Assembly (NCBI GenBank): GCA_964469765.1 | Contig: CAYYAU010000035.1 | Location: forward strand, 1-8,819 | Length of the DNA: 8,819 bases | Direction: 5' to 3' | Source: CAYYAU01 sp964469765 [NCBI: uncultured Clostridia bacterium] | GTDB lineage: Bacteria; UBA6262; WVXT01; CAYYAU01 | Shown here: positions 7,046-8,819 of the stretch, in pieces | Position numbering within the stretch: the stretch's first letter is position 1 | How the letters are laid out: every line of letters starts with the position of its first letter | Notes under the pieces: model-generated | What the model was told of the DNA's origin: nothing | The model's database searches: none | Seen by the model: only the letters and a program-made list of their open reading frames with translations | Program-made: the position numbers and the translations under genes

Positions 7046-7840
7046 TCATTCAACTATAATACCGGCATATCCAACAACAGCCTCGTAATCTCCAGTTATA
7101 TCTCCTGATGTGTTATATAAAACTAACTCTGCCTTGTTTGCTCCTAAACTCTTTGAAGCAAATATCATACTTGCAACAGGACCGCTACCACACATTGATA
7201 TATCCTTCTGTTCTACAACATTCAAAAGAGTGTTGCCATCAAGATTTAATATTTCTCTTATTGCAACTTTATCATTTTTTTCAGCAATAGATTGCGTTTC
7301 ATAATGTGTCATATCAGATGAAGCAACTATTAAAACTTTATCATTTCCAATAGCTTTCGCTAGTGCATTACCGATATCCAAACATGTATCCTTAGAATAA
7401 TCCCTCATAACAATAGGCACAAACGTAAAGTTTGATTTAATATACTGTAAAAAAGGAAGCTGAACCTCAATTGAATGTTCATAAAGATGCGCTGAGGAGT
7501 CTTCTTTTATAACTTTAGAATTTTCTTTTATTTTTTCTGCTAATTCTTTATCTATACTAACACCTCCAAAAGGCATCTGCCAACTTCCCTCTGAAGTAAT
7601 AGCAGTGGAATAACCAATACCTGTATGATTAGGACCTAAAATAACAACCTTCTCAGGCACCTCTATTCTTGAATAAACAGCTCCAGCAACTTTACCTGAA
7701 TATATATACCCAGCATGAGGGCTTACAACACCTTTTGCTCTTTTTACCTGATTTCTTTTAACATATTTTTCTATCTCTTCTTTTAATGCTTTTGTATTAG
7801 AAGGATAAAACCTTCCAGCCTGCGCAGGTTGACGAACCAT
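7046..7840 (-). CDS. amrB: Memo family protein (AmmeMemoRadiSam system protein B)
   Basis: Homologue of human MEMO1 and fold relative of class III extradiol dioxygenases; the bacterial role is unknown. The 264 aa open with MVRQPAQAGRFYP, the typical Memo N-terminus. All candidate metal and active-site residues of the family are visible: H42 in SPHAGYIYSG, H72 in LGPNHTG, D176 and H179 in SSDMTHYE, and C217 in MCGSGPV; EHSIEVQLPFLQ at 121-132 is another family block. The site is therefore probably intact, and Fe or Cu binding is plausible from work on MEMO1. A perfect AGGAGG lies 5 nt before the ATG. It sits between kdsA (53 nt away) and rnfA (21 nt away). Its usual partner AmrS is three genes downstream, and AMMECR1 is absent from the window. 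Confidence 0.93.
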   Translation of the reverse strand: MVRQPAQAGRFYPSNTKALKEEIEKYVKRNQVKRAKGVVSPHAGYIYSGKVAGAVYSRIEVPEKVVILGPNHTGIGYSTAITSEGSWQMPFGGVSIDKELAEKIKENSKVIKEDSSAHLYEHSIEVQLPFLQYIKSNFTFVPIVMRDYSKDTCLDIGNALAKAIGNDKVLIVASSDMTHYETQSIAEKNDKVAIREILNLDGNTLLNVVEQKDISMCGSGPVASMIFASKSLGANKAELVLYNTSGDITGDYEAVVGYAGIIVE

Positions 7841-7893
7841 ACTAACCTCCTATGTTAAATTATACACACAGATACATCAGAAATTTGTGTGCA

Positions 7894-8532
7894 TCAATTC
7901 ATATTTTTCACTAACATATCAATAGCCTTCAGTTGTTCAATTAGTTTAGGAATCTCCTTTAATGGAACCATTGTATCCTTATCACTTAAAGCCCTCTGTG
8001 GATTAGGATGTGTTTCAATAAATATACCATCTATACCAACTGATACAGCAGCCCTTGCCAAATAAAAAGCAAAATCTTTTAACCCTCCAGATGTTTTACC
8101 CTTTCCGCCAGGTAGTTGTAAACTATGTGTGACATCAAATATAACAGGATACCCAAATGACCTCATTATAATTAAAGACCTCATATCAACCACAAGATTG
8201 TGGTAACCAAAACTCGTACCTCTTTCTGTAAGAAGGATATTGAAGTTATCCTTACTTTCAACCTTTTCAATTATATTCCTTACATCCTCAGGAGCAAGAA
8301 ACTGCCCTTTTTTTATATTAACAACCTTTTTTGTTAAAGCTGCTGATAGAATCAAATCTGTCTGTCTACAAAGAAAGGCAGGAATCTGAATTATATCAGC
8401 CACTTCCTTTACTAAATCAGCTTCATCTGGATTATGTATATCCACAAGTATCGGTAAAGAAAACTTTTGTTTTACTTTCTCAAGAATCCTAAGCCCCTTT
8501 TTGATTCCAGGTCCTCTGTAAGAATGAATTGA
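7894..8532 (-). CDS. kdsA: 3-deoxy-8-phosphooctulonate synthase (KdsA), N-terminus missing
   Basis: Cytosolic enzyme that condenses phosphoenolpyruvate with arabinose 5-phosphate to Kdo-8-phosphate, the precursor of Kdo in lipopolysaccharide. About 212 C-terminal residues are present, starting at SIHSYRGPG, and they match KdsA to the end: VADIIQIPAFLCRQTDL, KKGQFLAP, LTERGTSFGYHNLVVDMRS, FDVTHSLQLPGG, FIETHPNPQRALSD. The wording resembles the Aquifex-type metal-dependent class. The later metal ligands (His of VTHS, Glu of IETHP, Asp of LSD) are present, while the Cys ligand lies in the missing part. Roughly 60 N-terminal residues, including the block ending KANR before SIHS, are absent. The frame continues to an ATG at 8628, but that extension (8533-8628) has no KdsA character and lies over sigma-factor DNA. 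Truncation at a sequence junction is the best reading. Confidence 0.9.
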   Translation of the reverse strand, partial: SIHSYRGPGIKKGLRILEKVKQKFSLPILVDIHNPDEADLVKEVADIIQIPAFLCRQTDLILSAALTKKVVNIKKGQFLAPEDVRNIIEKVESKDNFNILLTERGTSFGYHNLVVDMRSLIIMRSFGYPVIFDVTHSLQLPGGKGKTSGGLKDFAFYLARAAVSVGIDGIFIETHPNPQRALSDKDTMVPLKEIPKLIEQLKAIDMLVKNMN

Positions 8533-8535
8533 GAG
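8517..8535. other. Chimeric junction between kdsA and the ECF sigma fragment
   Basis: Recognisable KdsA residues on the minus strand end at 8532, and recognisable sigma-factor residues on the plus strand begin between about 8517 and 8526. The few bases that fit both (AGAATGAATTGA, 8521-8532) would be microhomology at a breakpoint. Both genes lose their 5' parts here, and base composition changes at the same place. Confidence 0.75.
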
Positions 8536-8819
8536 ACAGAAGCAGGCACAAGACTCTATCATTGAATGACCCTGACATCGATCTGGGGAAGCTGAGTTCA
8601 CACGTGTATCTCTCGCCTGTTGAAACAAGTGAGAGAGATGAACTACGTGAATTGGTGCGCAATGCCCTTTTGTCGCTTCCTGAGGATCAACGCATGGCTA
8701 TTGTCATGCGCGAATACCAGGACCTGACCTACGAAGAGATTGCTTCGGCAATGAGTTGCTCAGTTGGTGCTGTAAAATCGAAGATATACCGCGCCAGACA
8801 GAATTTTAAGGAAGCTTTT
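8517..8819 (+). CDS. ECF-type RNA polymerase sigma factor, C-terminal half; both ends missing
   Basis: Part of an extracytoplasmic-function sigma-70 family protein. The open frame (codons beginning at 8517, 8520 and so on) reads LCKNELRDRSRHKTLSLNDP, typical of the end of region 2 plus the linker, then RDELRELVRNALLSLPEDQR, and the region 4 helix-turn-helix around DLTYEEIASAMSCSVGAVKS, ending KIYRARQNFKEAF at the window edge. No start codon with a ribosome binding site precedes it, and an in-frame TGA stands at 8502-8504. Region 2 (-10 recognition and core binding, about 100 residues) is therefore missing, replaced by inverted kdsA sequence. G+C of 47% over 8581-8819 is well above the rest of the window, so it probably comes from another genome or a transferred segment. 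It is not a functional gene as it stands. Confidence 0.85.

Noticed and set aside
7865-7891. Inverted repeat CACACA / TGTGTG between kdsA and the Memo gene, considered as a terminator or operator.
   Set aside because: The stem is only 6 bp with a 15-base loop and no T-tract; too weak to support a function.
8533-8628. The in-frame extension of kdsA up to an ATG at 8628, as the real N-terminus.
   Set aside because: Its residues (for example SASPDRCQGH and SCACFC) bear no resemblance to KdsA, where KANR should precede SIHS. The DNA encodes a sigma factor on the other strand, and none of the three minus frames in this stretch restores the missing KdsA block.

Overview
The window is mostly low-GC DNA (about one third G+C) from what looks like an uncultured, anaerobic, Gram-negative-type bacterium. 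The anaerobic inference rests on Rnf subunits with many Fe-S clusters and an oxygen-sensitive type of radical SAM enzyme. The Gram-negative inference rests on KdsA (Kdo/LPS precursor) and a SurA/PpiD-like periplasmic chaperone domain. Taxonomy cannot be fixed from sequence reading alone; a candidate-phylum lineage is a guess.

Left part (1-3026). A 5'-truncated membrane-anchored M23 murein endopeptidase is translationally linked to a bactofilin, a classic cell-shape pair. Next come a convergent AEC-family permease on the minus strand and a divergently transcribed SurA/PpiD-type chaperone that lacks a parvulin domain.

Middle to right (3037-8532, all minus strand). One tightly packed gene string reads leftward: kdsA (5' truncated) > Memo/AmrB > rnfA > rnfB > AmrS radical SAM > apbE lipoprotein > maf. 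Gaps are 76 nt or less, and two junctions overlap. The two AmmeMemoRadiSam components (Memo and the radical SAM protein) flank rnfA-rnfB, and the flavin transferase that normally serves Rnf follows. rnfC, rnfD, rnfG, rnfE and AMMECR1 (AmrA) are not in the window. This interleaving is the most interesting biological signal: it suggests that the poorly understood Memo/radical SAM pair works on, or with, the Rnf redox complex.

Right edge (about 8517-8819). Sequence character changes abruptly: 47% G+C by direct count over 8581-8819, against 33% over 7921-7980. The plus strand encodes the C-terminal half of an ECF sigma factor. It is joined head-to-head to kdsA, and both genes lack their 5' parts exactly at the join. 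This looks like a chimeric junction (assembly or amplification artefact) or a recent illegitimate rearrangement. No RNA genes, CRISPR arrays or insertion sequences were seen, and there is no gene-free stretch above 300 nt.
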